The position numbers were made by a program, and so were the translations under genes. The notes under the pieces are model-generated. The model saw only the letters and a list, made by a program, of their open reading frames with translations, was not told the origin of the DNA and ran no database searches. Positions 1-8,335 of a stretch of 64,000 nucleotides of DNA are shown here, piece by piece. The stretch comes from Legionella sainthelensi. Its GTDB lineage: Bacteria; Pseudomonadota; Gammaproteobacteria; Legionellales; Legionellaceae. Each line of letters opens with the position of its first letter. Positions within the stretch are counted from its first letter, which is position 1. The DNA is taken from positions 1,995,501 through 2,059,500 of the forward strand of contig NZ_LR134388.1 of NCBI RefSeq assembly GCF_900637685.1, given 5' to 3'.

Positions 1-787
1 CAAAGATTGGATTTGAAAAATTAGCGGTAATATTTTTTCCTGGAGAGTGCGTTCTTAAATCCACAGGAATCATAAATCGTCCTTTGGTTCCGCCCCTCTG
101 AACACTGTAATCTAATAATATTTCACATAGTTTTGCAGTTATTGCGTGAATTTTTCCTGGAATAATTACCTTATGCCATAATTGATTAGTATGTTCTGTC
201 CCTGTATGACCAGTTGGTGAAACACAATCAAATGAAAAGTTTGGACGATATCTATTATTTTTTAGTTGCTTAAGAAATTCATAATCAGTTAGAGATTCAT
301 AGGAACCAAGTAAATTTTGTTTGTGCCAAGCACGAAAAATATCTTTCACCCATAAATATAATCCCATCCCATCCATTATGCCGTGGAATGCTCGAAATAC
401 TAAAAAATGGCGCGATCCTTTGATATAAGTGATTTGTGTTGCTAAATTACTAGAATAAAATTGATGACAATGAAAAAAAGATGGCAATTGAATATCATCT
501 CCATCCCATTCAGTCTCCTCAATATGTATCAGCTTGGAATCGTTTCGATTTTCTGGATCTTTATACCAAAATGAATTAGATACTTTTAAATTTGCATGCA
601 GATTAATAAATGGATTAGCTGAGTTTACCTGAATAATTGCTTGATTTAGTGAGGATACATCCACCTCAGAATCCATTTCAAGGACTAACTGCAAGTAAAA
701 TAAATAATTACTCCTGTCAGCACTGATGTAGAGTTTTTCGCTAGGACTTAGTGCTCTTTGAAATACCTTACTGTATTTATGTGACAT
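1..787 (-). CDS. Condensation/acyltransferase-fold protein with HxxxDG motif (3' end beyond window)
   Basis: An open frame runs from an ATG at 787 leftward off the window edge, giving 262 residues without a stop. Residues 135-140 read HGIMDG, followed by MG. This fits the HxxxDG active-site motif of the CoA-dependent acyltransferase / nonribosomal peptide condensation superfamily, in which the histidine is the catalytic base. In the same family a second motif (DFGWG) lies about 200 residues later and would be outside the window. No adenylation or carrier domain is visible, so a stand-alone acyltransferase (PapA- or wax-ester-type) is as likely as a peptide synthetase module. The ribosome-binding site is weak. 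The superfamily call is inference from one motif plus general N-terminal look; substrate unknown. Confidence 0.6.
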   Translation of the reverse strand, partial: MSHKYSKVFQRALSPSEKLYISADRSNYLFYLQLVLEMDSEVDVSSLNQAIIQVNSANPFINLHANLKVSNSFWYKDPENRNDSKLIHIEETEWDGDDIQLPSFFHCHQFYSSNLATQITYIKGSRHFLVFRAFHGIMDGMGLYLWVKDIFRAWHKQNLLGSYESLTDYEFLKQLKNNRYRPNFSFDCVSPTGHTGTEHTNQLWHKVIIPGKIHAITAKLCEILLDYSVQRGGTKGRFMIPVDLRTHSPGKNITANFSNPIF

Positions 788-1094
788 ACAAATCACGCTA
801 CTTTATAAATTATATTGGTTTTCAATTAGTATAAATTGATCCAATATTGTACATTGGAGTGTTAATTTATTCAATTATAAAATAATTAATTGAAATAAAA
901 TACCTTCAGTTAAAAAAAGTAAAAGAGGGTATATTTTTCATAAATGATTCTCAAATTAACACCTTAGACTTTTTAAATTAGAGCGATGATGAATTCTTGC
1001 GATTTATAAAAATAAGAAATCTCAATCCGAACGACTTGGGTGATTAGTTTGATTGTTTTCATCCTCGTAGTTTGATCTCACTCGATCTAAAAAT
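788..1094. other. AT-rich spacer upstream of the acyltransferase gene
   Basis: About 300 bases without a convincing gene on either strand. It must hold the promoter of the leftward acyltransferase gene. It ends at the left inverted repeat of the insertion sequence. No clear operator or terminator was found. Confidence 0.5.
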
Positions 1095-1106
1095 TGACCT
1101 ATCCCC
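1095..1106 (+). repeat. Left inverted repeat of the IS element
   Basis: TGACCTATCCCC is repeated in inverted orientation at 2281-2292. One further base on each side (T/A) also pairs. TG...CA termini are usual for this family. Confidence 0.85.
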
Positions 1107-1168
1107 AAAAAATAATGCCATGACATAGATGAGATTTCCGATAAACTAAACCAAAAGGAGATCTCAAA

Positions 1169-1432
1169 GTGAAAAAGCGTTACACAGAAGAACAAATTAT
1201 AAAAGCAATCAAATCGCATGAAGCAGGTATAAAGGTCGAAGAGATATGTCGAGACTATGGAATTTCGTCAGGCACATTTTACAATTGGCGAAGTAAGTAT
1301 GCTGGCCTTGAAGTGAATGAGGCCAAGCGTCTTCGTGAGCTTGAATCAGAGAATGTTAATCTTAAAAAACTGTTGGCAGATAAGCTCCTGGAGCTAGAGG
1401 CAATGAAGGATGTATTATCAAAAAAGTGGTGA
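1169..1432 (+). CDS. IS3-family transposase OrfA (DNA-binding subunit)
   Basis: An 87-residue protein with the helix-turn-helix of the HTH_Tnp_1 family in its first 50 residues (an IICRDYGIS-GTFYNW-type segment) and a leucine-rich helix at residues 55-85, typical of the oligomerising leucine zipper of OrfA. It starts with GTG at 1169 preceded by AAGGAG at 1155-1160. It recognises the element ends and regulates transposition, alone or fused to OrfB by frameshifting. The C-terminal LSKKW just before the stop is the usual end in the IS407 group. It overlaps orfB by seven bases. Confidence 0.9.
   Translation: MKKRYTEEQIIKAIKSHEAGIKVEEICRDYGISSGTFYNWRSKYAGLEVNEAKRLRELESENVNLKKLLADKLLELEAMKDVLSKKW
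1420..1426 (+). promoter_or_regulatory. -1 ribosomal frameshift heptamer between orfA and orfB
   Basis: In the orfA frame the sequence reads tcA AAA AAG, the classic A_AAA_AAG slippery site, four codons before the orfA stop. A -1 slip enters the orfB frame exactly at 1426. IS3-family elements are known to make their active transposase this way. Confidence 0.75.
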
Positions 1433-2244
1433 AGCCAGCAGCAAGAAAGTCGATCATCGAGCACCTAATATGTTTCTTTAAGTTGAGTGAGCGAGTAGCT
1501 TGCAAGCTGGCAGGATTAAGCCGCACAGCATTTCGTTATCAATGTAAACCACGTACGGATGAGAAGGCCAGAACACGACTCAAGGTTTTAGCCGCACAAT
1601 ATCCGGCCTATGGTTATTTAATTCTTCATGGACTACTTAAAGCTGAAGGCTTGGTTCAGAATAAGAAGCATACTTATCGATTATACACTGAGGAGGGACT
1701 TCAAGTTCGAACAAAGAAAAGGAAAAAACTGACTCGTCCTCGCCAACCAATGGAAGTTCCTTCTGCACCAAACCAGCGTTGGTCGATGGATTTTGTATCG
1801 GATCAACTTAGCAATGGGAGACGATTTCGAATATTGAATGTAGTGGATGATTATTCTCGTGAAATGGTTGGCCAGCTAATATCTACCTCAATCAGTGGCA
1901 AACAAGTGGCTCGCTTTTTAGACCAACTTATTGAGCAAAGAAATAAGCCTATTAAAGTGATTTGTGATAATGGTACAGAATTTACTAGTAAAGCGATGTT
2001 TTTCTGGAGCAAAGAAACGAATGTCACTTTAGGGTTTATTCAACCAGGAAAACCAACTCAAAATGCGTTTGTTGAGAGCTTAAACGGGAAATTCAGAAAT
2101 GAATGCCTTAATCAGCACTGGTTTCGAACAATGGAGGAAGCACGATTTGAGATTGAACAATGGCGTAAACACTACAATAATGTTCGACCTCATAGCTCTC
2201 TAAATTATATGCCTCCTGTTGAATACGCAAGAAAGGTGGCATAG
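1426..2244 (+). CDS. IS3-family transposase OrfB (DDE catalytic domain)
   Basis: A 272-residue frame, opened by GTG at 1426 or entered by frameshift from orfA. It has an N-terminal HTH_21-like region followed by an rve integrase core. The catalytic triad is visible: first Asp in WSMDFVSD, second Asp in ICDNGTEF, and Glu in NAFVESLNGKFRNECL, with the expected spacing. The C-terminal RPHSSLNYMPPVEYA is typical of the family. These motifs match the IS407 subgroup. It catalyses strand cleavage and transfer at the element ends. No disruption is seen. Confidence 0.92.
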   Translation: MVKPAARKSIIEHLICFFKLSERVACKLAGLSRTAFRYQCKPRTDEKARTRLKVLAAQYPAYGYLILHGLLKAEGLVQNKKHTYRLYTEEGLQVRTKKRKKLTRPRQPMEVPSAPNQRWSMDFVSDQLSNGRRFRILNVVDDYSREMVGQLISTSISGKQVARFLDQLIEQRNKPIKVICDNGTEFTSKAMFFWSKETNVTLGFIQPGKPTQNAFVESLNGKFRNECLNQHWFRTMEEARFEIEQWRKHYNNVRPHSSLNYMPPVEYARKVA

Positions 2245-2280
2245 GATAATGAATCTCATCAAAGAAGTGGTACTAATTTA

Positions 2281-2292
2281 GGGGATAGGTCA
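2281..2292 (-). repeat. Right inverted repeat of the IS element
   Basis: This is the exact complement of the 12-base left terminus at 1095-1106. The transposase reading frame stops about 36 bases before it. Confidence 0.85.
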
Positions 2293-2588
2293 AGATCAAA
2301 ACAAATGTTGATCATAATGTTTCAAGGGGCTTTAAACTGGTGGAATATATTGCATAATATATTCTATTGTCGCTCATTTTTGATTTTTATTGAATAACAA
2401 TAAGTTAAATGCAAGGATAAAAACTAATACCTAAAAGCACTACTTGGGAAAAGTTAAAGTAATTCTGATTCGAGGATTTTTACTGAGCACTTTTCCCATG
2501 AATAAAGACAAGCTCTATTGAGCGACTGAAGAATGGCGCCTCAAAGCAAAACTACCGCTGTATTTGGGTGCTTGTTAAGCTTTCAGCT

Positions 2589-2801
2589 TTAGCTGTTTCC
2601 CATAAATGAATTAATTGCCTGATATGCGTGTAAAATTTCGCGCCTAGTTAGTTTCAATCCATTTTTTATCCGAATAAATAAGCTGGTGCCCAACCGTTCT
2701 GACGCACAACAAAGATTCAGAGTTTGGCACACTTCAATAAAGTAATATAAATCATTTGAGGAAGGTAACATGTTAACAACAATAGGCAAAATGATAATCA
2801 C
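2589..2801 (-). pseudogene. Remnant of a LysR-type regulator with an internal deletion
   Basis: A 70-residue frame contains the start of a LysR DNA-binding domain (DLYYFIEVCQTLNL..ASERLG), then jumps directly to the wing segment (LFIRIKNGLKLT). In intact LysR proteins about 15 residues, including the recognition helix, lie between these two parts, and about 230 residues of effector domain follow. Both the helix and the whole effector domain are missing, so this cannot act as a regulator. Around it (2293-2917) no other gene was found. It is part of the decayed region flanking the IS element. Confidence 0.6.
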
Positions 2802-2917
2802 CTGTCAAGGAAAGAAATACATTTTAATCTAAGGGATCTTAAGCAAAAGAATCAGTTAGATTAGATTAAAACCATTAGTCTATAATAATAGTAATGTAAG
2901 TGCTTTAGGAGGATACA

Positions 2918-3346
2918 ATGGTAGGATTTATCAAACCGCATCGTACTCCGTCCCCTGATAGTGGCCGAAAAGACCTCTTTATTGATGAGTTAGGATAACA
3001 TCAAAATATTATTCAAAAATGGATTGATCATCTCCAAGATGAAGCTAAACGCAATTCAAATGATATTTCCCAATTTCAATTTGGAAAAATATTAGGATAC
3101 CTTTTACTTCAAGGCTTAAAAAGAGCAGAAATATCTCCTTCTGACTTCAAATCTTTCGCTTTAGACCCTTGGGAAGCACCTGAATATAAGTTTATTGACC
3201 GAACCACTGGCATAATCCAGGATAGATACAAAATTTACTTCGAGATACCAGGATCGAGTTCATTTAATAATGAACAGAGAGAGTCAGCGAAAGAACAACT
3301 AAATGCCAACAAGGCCAATGCACAGATACGTTATTCCCCACAATAA
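2918..3346 (+). pseudogene. Unknown 142-codon gene interrupted by one in-frame stop
   Basis: A strong ribosome-binding site (AGGAGG, 2907-2912) precedes ATG at 2918. The frame reads 26 codons to TAA at 2996, then continues in the same frame with normal codon use to TAA at 3344. The conceptual product is about 142 residues, hydrophilic, without a membrane segment or a family I recognise. A single substitution explains the break. The next gene starts 14 bases downstream, so the two were probably one operon. No functional re-initiation codon with a good ribosome-binding site was seen just after the stop. Confidence 0.6.
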
Positions 3347-3360
3347 CTAATGATGGTCTT

Positions 3361-4683
3361 ATGGTTTTTTCTTTTGAAGATAAAATAGAACCAATTAGAT
3401 CTAAATTATTTATAAAACTAGCAGAAAACATAGAAGTAGAATCAGATGCATGGAGTAGATTAATACTTCTTATAAAAAATCAAATAACAGAAGGGAATCA
3501 GCATGGTAAAATATTGGGGTTAATTTTATATGCAAGCATCATCCCAGAACGCAGAGATGATTTTTTTAATGATATTTGCTCGGAGTTAGTAAAATTAACG
3601 AGTGATGAATTCAATTATACATTTACTTCAACAATAGTTAGTCTACTTAAAGATATTATTCCTGGATATGAAAATAAGGTGATGGATTTCCTTCATAAAA
3701 ATAACAAAAAAAGCGATATAAGCAAACAAGGATCTATTTTGGGACTTCCAAGTGAAAAAACGAGCGTAGTAATAAATGAAATGAAAGCACGTGAATCATT
3801 AGAAGAACAACGTAATAAACACTCAGACGCAGAGCAACTTAGAAAAACTCTAGTGGGCGCCATTGATGAATACCTTAGATGGCGTGATAATAAAAGTACA
3901 GAAAAGGATTATAAACAGTCTTCGGGATATTTTACTTGGCTCCGTCATTATACAGACTTTGGCAAAAATCGAGCTGATGATTTAAAAAACGAGCTAAATA
4001 AAGCTCAAGATTTAAATACCATGATCGATGTTTTACAAAAACACTTCTCCAATAATTCCCGATTAAATAATCATTCTCTTGACAGCTATTTAGTAAGAGC
4101 TTTGTACAAAGACTTTAATCAATTTAAGTCTATCGTTAATTTTGAGCACCTCTTAATAAGGGGAGATACTCAAGCCAACCGTGAGTGGATAAGAGATGAG
4201 TTGTTGCGTGATGTGTTAAAAAAAGAAACAAAAAAAGATTTGAATGTGAGATTAGAAAGACCTCAAGTTGAGCAACAAGGCAGATCAACTCTACCCAATA
4301 AAACAAAAGCTCAGATCAATATTATGAGAATACCTGCTAATGAAAGAGAGGAGAATATTTTAGCTGTCTACATAGTATTAAAAAATGATGAATTGCTGAA
4401 AAATCAAGAAGGTTCGGTTCCAGAACTCGTCAAAGAAATACGAGAAATTGTAGGGAAACTTAATCCTTCAAAAGAAGGAGATATAGCAAACGCCATCATT
4501 GAAATCAAAAGAAAAATAGGTGAAAGCAGGGAGAGTCAGTATAGTGAAAATGCTCAGAGCCTCATCGAAGCATTTGCCAAACCAAGTTGTTGTGATTTTC
4601 AAAAAATTCGCGCTGCTTTATCGACAAACCCTGCAATGGACCAAATAATGAATCCGGTTAGGGTTGGAATGGAGTTAAACTAA
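3361..4683 (+). CDS. Orphan 440-residue hydrophilic protein, candidate secreted effector
   Basis: A complete 440-residue frame of unknown function. It is rich in Lys, Glu, Asn and Gln, predominantly helical, with no signal peptide or membrane segment. Two charged stretches (about residues 140-165 and 285-400) look able to form coiled coils. The central part (WLRHYTDFGKNRADDLKNEL and after) looks like a compact helical domain, with no catalytic motif I can name. It follows an interrupted small gene by 14 bases and lies between an insertion sequence and a recombinase remnant, so horizontal origin is plausible. The effector idea rests only on composition and genomic context. Confidence 0.6.
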   Translation: MVFSFEDKIEPIRSKLFIKLAENIEVESDAWSRLILLIKNQITEGNQHGKILGLILYASIIPERRDDFFNDICSELVKLTSDEFNYTFTSTIVSLLKDIIPGYENKVMDFLHKNNKKSDISKQGSILGLPSEKTSVVINEMKARESLEEQRNKHSDAEQLRKTLVGAIDEYLRWRDNKSTEKDYKQSSGYFTWLRHYTDFGKNRADDLKNELNKAQDLNTMIDVLQKHFSNNSRLNNHSLDSYLVRALYKDFNQFKSIVNFEHLLIRGDTQANREWIRDELLRDVLKKETKKDLNVRLERPQVEQQGRSTLPNKTKAQINIMRIPANEREENILAVYIVLKNDELLKNQEGSVPELVKEIREIVGKLNPSKEGDIANAIIEIKRKIGESRESQYSENAQSLIEAFAKPSCCDFQKIRAALSTNPAMDQIMNPVRVGMELN

Positions 4684-4705
4684 TGTGCAGTAGTTCCAAC
4701 TTTAT

Positions 4706-4740
4706 CTGACAGTTACCGGTTTTTAAGAAGTGTCTGTCAG
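4706..4740. terminator. CTGACAG/CTGTCAG hairpin between convergent frames
   Basis: CTGACAG (4706-4712) pairs with CTGTCAG (4734-4740) across a 21-base loop, just after the orphan gene. The stem is only seven pairs and there is no T tract, so a terminator is only one possibility; a recombinase site is another, given the recombinase remnant next door. Confidence 0.3.
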
Positions 4741-4763
4741 GTCAAATTTCCATCCAGAATTGT

Positions 4764-5048
4764 TTACTCTCTATCAAAGGTTGCATTGGAGTACGTCCAC
4801 AACACATTAGTAGTTTGAATACTTGCATGACCTAGGCGTTTTTGAATAAGTGACATTTCCCAGCCTGACTTAAGTAAATTAGAGGCATGGGAATGGCGTA
4901 ACATATGAGGACGAACGTAAAAATTGCATTTTCGGCTTAAAGTAACGAAGAACTTTTTAGCTACAGAATAGTTAAGGTCTTCGTATGATGTAAGGTTTAT
5001 AAACACATATTTAGTGAGTTTATTTTGATCATTAGGTGGTTGCTTTAC
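4764..5048 (-). pseudogene. C-terminal remnant of a tyrosine recombinase (phage-type integrase)
   Basis: About 95 readable codons end in the catalytic half of a tyrosine recombinase. HMLRHSHASNLL matches the HxxR box, LGHASIQTT matches the second conserved His, and a Tyr follows in the WTY segment. The N-terminal domain and the first catalytic Arg are absent, and an in-frame TAA lies at 5049-5051. Complete enzymes of this family have about 300-400 residues and insert elements at attachment sites. This piece indicates that the 1-5 kb region was once part of an integrated element. No intact attachment sites were identified. Confidence 0.7.
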
Positions 5049-5420
5049 TTATTTTAAGCTTACTATACGTCTTTGTGAGGGTTTATTTTTATAAACATGA
5101 TGCAAAAGAGCTTTATATCGATTAAGTAATCCCAAAATAATTTCAAGCAATACGCGTAGCTTTTCACAGTACACGGAGACTTATCTACATTATTTAGATA
5201 GCGAACAAATAATCTCTATCATTGAATCTTAGATCTCTTTAAGTCTGATTATCGAAATAATCAGACTTAATTATAGAGAACCCTAAGTTCAAGTTAAGAT
5301 ATATATCTATTCACTTCCCTTTAAAATCAGCTGAAAAAGTTAACGAGGCTGATTCATTTTGTATACTAAATATTCTGGTAACATCATCGCTCATCCCTTA
5401 ATTCCCATAACGTGCGGTTA
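5049..5420. other. Non-coding stretch between integrase remnant and DUF917 gene
   Basis: No gene is supported on either strand. The only clear structure is the long hairpin at 5239-5270 listed separately. Confidence 0.5.
5239..5270 (-). terminator. Perfect 14-bp hairpin downstream of the DUF917 gene
   Basis: TTAAGTCTGATTAT (5239-5252) and its exact complement (5257-5270) enclose a CGAA tetraloop. T-rich sequence lies on both sides. It sits about 150 bases past the stop of the leftward DUF917 gene and probably ends its transcript. Confidence 0.6.
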
Positions 5421-6544
5421 TTATATTTCAGATAGTGTTTTGGCTTTAAAATCGAAACCAAAATGTTTCGGCTCAAGTAATTTTATTGCAGCTGGACTAC
5501 GAAAGCTCTCTGGGGCCGGTATACCCAGGACTATAACGTCAGTAGCCTCATTAAGCTTGCCGATAATAACTGGTTCAAATGTTGACCGATCAATTATTGT
5601 GATTAAATCAGGGCATGCAATATAAGGCTCATCATTTAGCCAAGATAAAATATTCTCATTTTTAACCCATATTTTGAATTGATCACCTTTAAAATTATCA
5701 ATACCAACGAGATGAACATAGCCTATATAATATCCATCTTGGACTGCTGCTTTACGTTCTATTACCTTGCCAATGAATAAAATTTTAGCTTGGGTTAATT
5801 CAATGATCGATTGCAGGGAGTGGTTCTTTCCCTCCCTCGCTTCCCGCAAAGCTGAGCCAACGGATAACGCCTTTGACAACGTATTAAGTAACATGAACGA
5901 TTTTATTTGCTTCAGTTGTTTCAATAATGCTGCCTGTCCTACTAAGCTTAAGGATGCGGTGGCCATAATTTTACCTAACCTTTCGGTCATATGGAGGCCC
6001 GTCGTTTTTTTGATAATCACTTGATTGCCATATGCGTCGCAACTTGCAATAGGCAATAAATTAACGTTGTTAACAGCGGGTAATATTTGTACCACTTCAG
6101 GTAACGCCCTACCCGCATAATCTCCCTCAATTGTCGGTACACCAAGCCAAGCTGCGGTAGCAACCGCACTGGAAGTAGCTGCTGCACCTAATTCAAGAGG
6201 AATAACTGCATTGAGTTTAATTTTTTCGTGTTCAAGCAGAAGTTGTGTGGCAGCAGCAGGCATATTTGATACAAACTCGTGCAGGAGACCATAGTTTTTT
6301 CTTTCTTGTATCACCTCTTTTGATTCAGGTCCTGGAGCTGGCCCCATTAGATAGGGACATATAGGCCAGGCATCATTAGTCAATTCTTTCACATCAATAA
6401 TGCGAATTTCTTTTCCCGCACTCATAACTTCACGTAACATTTTTTGGCCAAAAAGAGGATCTCCTCCGCTCCGCCTCCTGTTGCAAAAAAACAACACCCA
6501 CGCGTGAAGTCTTCAATTTGCTGATGAGTTGAAATTATAATCAT
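5421..6544 (-). pseudogene. DUF917 family protein (hydantoin-metabolism type), frameshifted by a 5-bp duplication
   Basis: The 3' frame encodes a nearly complete DUF917 protein, a family of about 360 residues that includes S-methyl thiohydantoin desulfurase and often accompanies hydantoinase genes. Conserved-looking stretches include GDPLFGQK, LGAAATSSAVATAAWLG, VPTIEGDYAGRALPEV and SCDAYGN. The natural start is ATG at 6544; it reads ISTHQQIEDFTRG...ATGGG and then loses frame. The cause is visible: TCCGC occurs twice in tandem at 6465-6474 on the plus strand. Removing one copy restores ATGGGGDPLFG exactly. Translation from inside the 3' frame alone would lack the glycine-rich N-terminus. No hydantoinase partner is nearby. 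Confidence 0.75.
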
Positions 6545-6564
6545 ATATCCCTTTATTTCATACA

Positions 6565-6925
6565 TTAACGTGAAAACTGCTCGCTCGATTTTACGGTAAT
6601 TGAACGAATTTTTCCTTCCTGATCAAGATGCATGATTCCTATATTTTCAGCTTTTTTAATATTACTTTCTCTGTCAGTAAATTTAAATTGGATGCGAAAC
6701 GCGATCTTATTGTCATCCGAAACAACATCAATAAATTCAAATTGAGTAATTTTTTCATTATCTTTGCCCCAAGAGCAGTGTTTTTCTAACTCTTCTCGAG
6801 AAAGAATCTCACCATTAAACTCACCTGTCACCGAGTTTGCATAATAACGTTTCATTTTTCAACTGAGGATAAAACCCACACATCATAAAACCATGATTCA
6901 AGAAACGCTTTGCAATAATGCTCAT
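6565..6925 (-). pseudogene. NTF2/SnoaL-like small protein broken by two single-base losses
   Basis: The longest frame (6565-6855) gives 96 residues whose C-terminal strands (FEFIDVVSDDNKIAFRIQF...GIMHLDQEGKIRSITV) resemble an NTF2/SnoaL-like alpha+beta barrel. The missing N-terminal helix lies upstream in other frames: ATG at 6925 begins MSIIAK, and a second frame gives AFLESWFYDVWVLSSVEK, a typical first-helix pattern. Adding one A in each of two short A runs joins all three into about 120 residues. Family members are ketosteroid isomerase-like enzymes or small ligand binders; the substrate is unknown. It lies about 20 bases upstream of the DUF917 gene on the same strand and probably belonged to its operon. 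Confidence 0.6.
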
Positions 6926-7060
6926 CTTAATCCTTAATAATTAAGGTTTATTGTTATAACTTTAGCAATACATTTAAATTAATCAAACTCAGGAACACTA
7001 CCCTTTTCTCAGGAATTAATTTAAAATTTATTCAATGTAATAGTCTAAAGGAACACTTAA

Positions 7061-7372
7061 ATGATAAGGCATATCGTCCTTTTACCTTTTAAAGAGGAAC
7101 TTAATGATAATGAATGCTTGGAGTTATTAAAAGGGCTAGGAGCACTAATAGAAATAATTCCAGAAATAAAGTCTTTTAGTTGTGGAAAAAATAATAGCCC
7201 AGAGAATTTAGACAGAGGATATTTATTTGGATTTGTTATGGAGTTTCTTACTGTGGAAGATAGAGAAGTATATTTAAATCATCCTGCTCATATTAATTAC
7301 GCAACCAATAAAATATTGCCTAATTTAGTTAATGGTATCAATTCCCCTATTGTTTTTGATTATGAACTTTGA
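7061..7372 (+). CDS. Dabb-family (stress-responsive A/B barrel) protein
   Basis: This 103-residue protein fits the dimeric alpha/beta barrel (Dabb) family end to end: N-terminal IRHIVLLPFK, central FSCGKNNSPENL and YLFGFVMEF, then YLNHPAH and a C-terminal IVFDYEL. Members form homodimeric ferredoxin-like barrels. Some are cyclases of polyketides (olivetolic acid cyclase) and many are of unknown function. The gene stands alone between divergent or convergent neighbours with its own AT-rich upstream region. A link to the type III polyketide synthase 5 kb away is conceivable but only speculative. It is intact, unlike its two left neighbours. Confidence 0.85.
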   Translation: MIRHIVLLPFKEELNDNECLELLKGLGALIEIIPEIKSFSCGKNNSPENLDRGYLFGFVMEFLTVEDREVYLNHPAHINYATNKILPNLVNGINSPIVFDYEL

Positions 7373-7463
7373 TGAAGCAAAAATATAAGCAAAAACTCTT
7401 CTCATCCTATGAAAATGCTTTTTCTGTATAGTCAGCCGCTCATCTTAGGATCAAACTCCGAAG

Positions 7464-8246
7464 CTATTTGTTTTCCGTTGCAGTATAACTACTGTAGATT
7501 GCATGAGGTTTATGGTGGTAGTAAGCCCAATAACGATCACCATAAGACCAATGCCAATATTCTGTAGGGTAATTGACAAAACCAACCTGACGTAAAATGT
7601 TACTCATAATATGTCGGTAGCGTTTTGCTTCTTTTGAAATAACATTGGAATTAGTTAATGATAATGTACCGTGTAAATCGTTCATCCAATCTTTAGGATG
7701 AATGCCCATATCCACTGCTTCCCCTTTTTTATTAATTAAATAGACATCGATCGCACCACCTGTTGAATGAGGGGGAATATTTTTTGAAGAATCCAAATTA
7801 ACTACCGGCGAAACCAACTTTGTAGTTTCATGAAACAACTGTTGATGGGACCACGAAGGATGTTGGGTTTTAATTTTTGCATATCGGGTATCGAATAGCA
7901 TTTCTTGCAGCTGTAAGCTTCGATAGCCCTCATACAAACGAAAATGTAATCCTTGCGGCAATAATGCTTGTGCTTGCGCTAATTTCTCATAAACAATTTT
8001 TCTCAGTTTTGTATAATCGGTGTTATTCGGAATTTCAGGCGAAGGACCGTAAGCAATTTCATGTTGATTTTTTAAATCAATCATCCTTTCATGATTATCT
8101 ATGATGGGGATAGCGAGTATTTGGGGATCGGCAATTAATAAAAATTTATTTTGATCTGCATTGCTTGACATCATGATTCCCCATAATACACTTAAGACAG
8201 TATATTTTATTGCACCAAATTTTATTTTTCTATTCTGTTGTTTCAT
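7464..8246 (-). CDS. Secreted D-alanyl-D-alanine dipeptidase, peptidase family M15D
   Basis: This 260-residue protein has an N-terminal hydrophobic segment after a basic start (residues 10-28) that looks like a signal peptide. The zinc-site motifs of VanX/DdpX-type peptidases are present: HSTGGAIDVYL (SxHxxGxAxD form, with His and Asp ligands) and EYWHWSYGD (catalytic Glu and third His ligand). FRLYEGYRS is the conserved region before them. Such enzymes split D-Ala-D-Ala; in Gram-negatives the periplasmic form recycles peptidoglycan dipeptide for nutrition rather than conferring vancomycin resistance. No van genes are nearby. It is transcribed away from yjbQ, with a shared promoter region at 8247-8335. 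Confidence 0.85.
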   Translation of the reverse strand: MKQQNRKIKFGAIKYTVLSVLWGIMMSSNADQNKFLLIADPQILAIPIIDNHERMIDLKNQHEIAYGPSPEIPNNTDYTKLRKIVYEKLAQAQALLPQGLHFRLYEGYRSLQLQEMLFDTRYAKIKTQHPSWSHQQLFHETTKLVSPVVNLDSSKNIPPHSTGGAIDVYLINKKGEAVDMGIHPKDWMNDLHGTLSLTNSNVISKEAKRYRHIMSNILRQVGFVNYPTEYWHWSYGDRYWAYYHHKPHAIYSSYTATENK

Positions 8247-8335
8247 GATGAATTAATTGAAGGAAAAAAATACACAATTATGAAATGAAAGTGTACAATC
8301 CTTCATGGAAAAAATTTTCTAAAGAGTAAAAGGAA

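Larger units (their letters stand above)
1095..2292 (+). mobile_element. Complete IS3-family insertion sequence, IS407-like
   Basis: The element is bounded by imperfect inverted repeats beginning TGACCTATCCCC (1095-1106) and ending with its complement (2281-2292); similarity continues inward with AT-rich matches and a shared GATGAGATT. It encodes two overlapping frames, orfA and orfB, with an A AAA AAG slippery heptamer at the overlap. This is the standard IS3-family arrangement for making a fused OrfAB transposase by -1 frameshifting. The catalytic motifs are intact, so it may still move. A 4-bp GATC occurs on both outer sides (1084-1087 and 2294-2297), but on the left it lies seven bases outside the repeat, so the target duplication is uncertain. 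Confidence 0.9.

Noticed and set aside
5359-5625. Plus-strand 88-codon frame
   Set aside because: It lies opposite the DUF917 gene, whose coding is well supported.
7464-8246. Vancomycin-resistance dipeptidase (VanX)
   Set aside because: No vanH, vanA or regulator genes are nearby, and the protein has a signal peptide; a dipeptide-recycling role is more reasonable in a Gram-negative.
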